Positions 61,401 through 64,000 of a stretch of DNA of 64,000 nucleotides are shown in pieces. The notes under the pieces are model-generated. The model was not told the origin of the DNA and made no database searches. It was given only the letters and a program-made list of their open reading frames with translations. Location of the stretch: contig BSBK01000876.1 of the NCBI GenBank assembly GCA_027943335.1, positions 802,501 to 866,500 of the forward strand, read 5' to 3'. The stretch is from Chamaecyparis obtusa. Taxonomy: Eukaryota; Streptophyta; Pinopsida; Cupressales; Cupressaceae. The first letter of the stretch is position 1. Each line of letters opens with the position of its first letter. The translations under genes and the position numbers were made by a program.

Positions 61401-63254
61401 TTACATTATTTTTTTCCTATTGAAACAAAGTAAAAAATTACATTAAATAAGACAAAAATTTATATTAAATAAGACAAGCAGTTCATATAAATATCGTCAC
61501 TACTTTTACATTAAGATAATTATTTTTTTCGAGTATTGAAACAAAGCAAAAAGTTTCATTAAATAAGACAATCAATTCGATTACTTAATAAAAAAATGAA
61601 AAACTAATAACAAAATTGTTGTCTTGAATACAAATTGTAGCTCTTAATAACCTATGTAACTGTAGGACAGTAACTTACGTGCAAAATAATCCATATTTAC
61701 AAATTTTGAAAAACACTACTTACAAAACACAATAGATGTCTTGCAACAGTACCTTTTTCCCATCGACTGAATTTAACTATATCATTCAATTAGATTAAGG
61801 CATTGATCCTTGTCTTTAATTCTTCTAACATGTCTAATTTTAAAACAATAAATTAAAATTAAGTTCATATTGTTCTTATCATAATTATGAATCATTAATC
61901 TCAGAGAACTTGAATTGTTACCAATCGTCTTGTACATAAACAATGAAACATGATTAGATAATAGTATATTCTTATTAATAATGAGTTATTAATAATGAAA
62001 TTTTGACTTATTATCTTCATTTCTATATCAAATTGTTGAAACACTATTAAATATTAGTGAAAATAATATGATCGAGTACTCTTAACCCATTTTACAACAT
62101 ACAAATCTTTTTATGATAAGAGCTTATACAATTAATAGAAATTTTTTTTAAAAAATCAAATCAAATTATACTCTATTTTTAGATATATCAAATTCATTCA
62201 CATCACTTGATATAGTACACTTGGAAAGAGAAAAAAATGTGTGAAAATAAAACTACATTAACATGACCATATTTGTATGGGAAATGACTATCGTATAACA
62301 AAGGCAAAAGAAAGCAGTTATAAACAGAAGATAGTGAGGTGTTGTCTCAACACTGGGTTTTCTTATATCATACAAAGAATGCAAAATAGTCATAATCAAC
62401 ATTGTAAGGAGTTTCGGATCTCCTCAAAATCTGTTTTTTTTTCCTGCAATCAAAAACATTATTGTCCATATCAATCCCATCATAAATTTTGGGAGCGGAA
62501 CCTGAAATTCATAGGAGCCATCCATCCTGGGAAGTCCTTTCAAATTATTGTTTTGCAGTAGAACTATCGTTGTAAGTCATGGCAGTGTAAGATATCTGGA
62601 GGATCATTCCTGAACATAATATGTCACTTCGCCTATGCCTTCTTCTATGATATTGTCCAGAACCAACAATATCCTCTAGCTCTTCGCTCTTTTATACAAC
62701 TCACCTTGTGCCTGTAATCATTAATATATTAGAAAATGCACAATATAAATTGTTCACTTGACTTTGTTTAGAATCGTCTACGTCATAACACTGGCTTTGA
62801 ACAGAAGAAAATCCTCTAAACTTTTCCTTGTCTGCCATAATAATTTGTTTAAGAGCCTCGGGTGGAATCATAGAGTGCCAGATAAAATTTTGGTATTGGG
62901 ATTCGTATCTCTAGCACTTTATTATCAAATATTTTTATTATTAGCACTTTATCTAATGAGGTTCAAGGGATAAGCTGATAGAAAATTATAGTTAGAATTT
63001 AAATGTGAATTTATTTTAGATAATTATGTAAAAATATAAATTATTTATATTAGCTAAAATATTAATAAAATAAATTATAATTAAATTAGTTCTAATATCT
63101 TTTATTAGTATTTATCATTTCATAAAAATACTTAGATGCTATGCACAAAATAGTTCAATGAAATAAAACCAAATCGAATGTCCTCAACCATTGTGAGAGA
63201 TTTGAATCTCTCATTTGTGATATTATCATTAGTACTCCAATTAACCATATGCTA
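58498..63254. other. AT-rich DNA, nothing recognised
   Basis: Single-copy-looking AT-rich sequence outside the palindrome. Short frames at 58,745-59,053, 59,856-60,047, 62,277-62,561 and 62,758-62,973 show no domain that I recognise. A short 'AACCTAAACCCTAAACCC' (60,902) is an isolated plant-type telomere-like word. No RNA gene was seen. Confidence 0.55.
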
Positions 63255-63520
63255 ATATTTAACCCAGGCTATATTTGTTGATTGTCCACTACATAATTAC
63301 CTTCACGCAAGACTTGAGAGATTGCATACTCTTCAAACATATTAAGCATATGATTTTTATCTTCAATCATTGATTTAATTGTCCAACAAGGGGACAACTT
63401 ACCAATTAAACAATTAATAATATTTAGGGAGTCACTCCCTAACCATACGTTCGTAAATCCATGTCCTTCGCCATTTTAATCCTAATATAAGCCGCATAAG
63501 CCTTGAAAAATTGGTTTGTC
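63255..63520 (-). pseudogene. LINE-type RNase H (RVT_3-like) fragment
   Basis: The minus strand reads 'GFTNVWLGSDSLNIINCLIG' followed by 'PCWTIKSMIEDKNHML' and 'ISQVLREGNYVVDNQ'. This is the C-terminal half of the plant RVT_3 RNase H-like domain: the Asp of '(E)GDS' type ('LGSDSLN') and the 'HV.REGN.VAD' end, with the final Ala-Asp reading Val-Asp. The preceding 'KAYAAYIRIKMAKDM' (usually E-A..A-x-L-G) is in another frame. Such domains end plant LINE ORF2s and also occur in small host genes. It is a fragment with stops on both sides. Confidence 0.65.
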
Positions 63521-64000
63521 TAAGTATCCAATGAATAATTTGGCCTTGTTTATGTCAATATGCCTTTTCATTTCTTCATAAGTTTGACTAATAAGGATAT
63601 GAAAATCTTTGCATATTTTAATATTTTACAAGTTCTTAGTAGAATTGCCATTATTATCACTTCTCCTAACTAACCCATTCTCCCTCGTGATATAAGGTTT
63701 TATAAAAGAAATAAAATTAAAGGTTTGTTTTGTTTAGTGTAATACCGCACGTGTTAATAATAATGTAAAAAAAAATTCCCTTTTAGAGACCATTTATTAA
63801 TCTAGTTTTAATGATCAATGTTCCACTTTATTTCTTGGCACCTAATTTAAATTTTAAAGATCTTCTTATACTTTTCCCTTTCCATATCAGACTTATCAAA
63901 AGTCCACTTGTCCTTAATATTAACATCCCCTTTTTTGATCTGTATGCCCCGAACAAGGGCCGATATGGAGAATAGATAAGAAACCGTTGGTATTTGAAAG

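Overview
The window looks like repeat-rich, AT-rich nuclear DNA of a seed plant. The evidence is two large Ty3/gypsy elements of a Tat-like type (two RNase H domains in pol), copia-type LTRs primed by initiator tRNA-Met, a plant mobile domain (PMD) gene relic and LINE fragments. I found no intact host gene. Almost every coding stretch is a decayed transposon gene with in-frame stops, most of them TAG. The species cannot be named from the sequence.

Layout. 1-2.7 kb: LINE-like remnants (DUF4283-like, minus strand) and a small repeat. 2.72-9.34 kb: outer part of a left inverted arm. It holds a tRNA-derived-like segment, a 72-bp minisatellite, a cluster of ACTCGRCY palindromes, a solo copia-type LTR with its primer-binding site, a GC-rich patch and a 181-bp degenerate repeat. 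9.345-24.131 kb: gypsy-1 (plus strand), whose 3' LTR lacks its last ~40 bp. 24.13-26.7 kb: degenerate TTAGGG-type telomere-like DNA. 26.716-43.790 kb: gypsy-2 (minus strand), 17.1 kb with a perfect AGATG target duplication; it carries a ~2.9 kb extra segment with a decayed antisense PMD gene and an (AT)n tract. 43.8-46.7 kb: AT-rich spacer ending in a third copy of the 72-bp minisatellite. 46.72-48.36 kb: LTR-less gypsy gag-protease fragment. 48.36-51.07 kb: telomere-like DNA in the opposite (CCCTAA) orientation. 51.25-51.47 kb: (AT)n. 51.48-58.50 kb: the rest of the right inverted arm. 58.5-64 kb: AT-rich DNA with nothing recognised except an RNase H fragment near 63.4 kb.

Main reading. Subtracting the two gypsy insertions leaves one large palindrome. 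The right arm is 48,360-58,497. The left arm is 2,723-9,344 plus 24,132-26,343. The telomere-like blocks face each other head to head across the centre (TTAGGG towards the centre from the left, CCCTAA away from it on the right). This is the geometry expected of an end-to-end or sister-chromatid fusion. The arms differ by roughly 5% in the stretches I compared, so a simple assembly duplication is unlikely. The right arm keeps the empty site of gypsy-1, and a single deletion of about 1.4 kb explains why gypsy-1's 3' LTR is fused to telomere-like DNA on the left.

The two full-length gypsy elements and the fragment belong to one family. Comparing them shows a TAG stop shared by all three copies in protease, CAG-to-TAG changes, and three small hairpins kept in the 3' untranslated region with a compensatory base-pair change.
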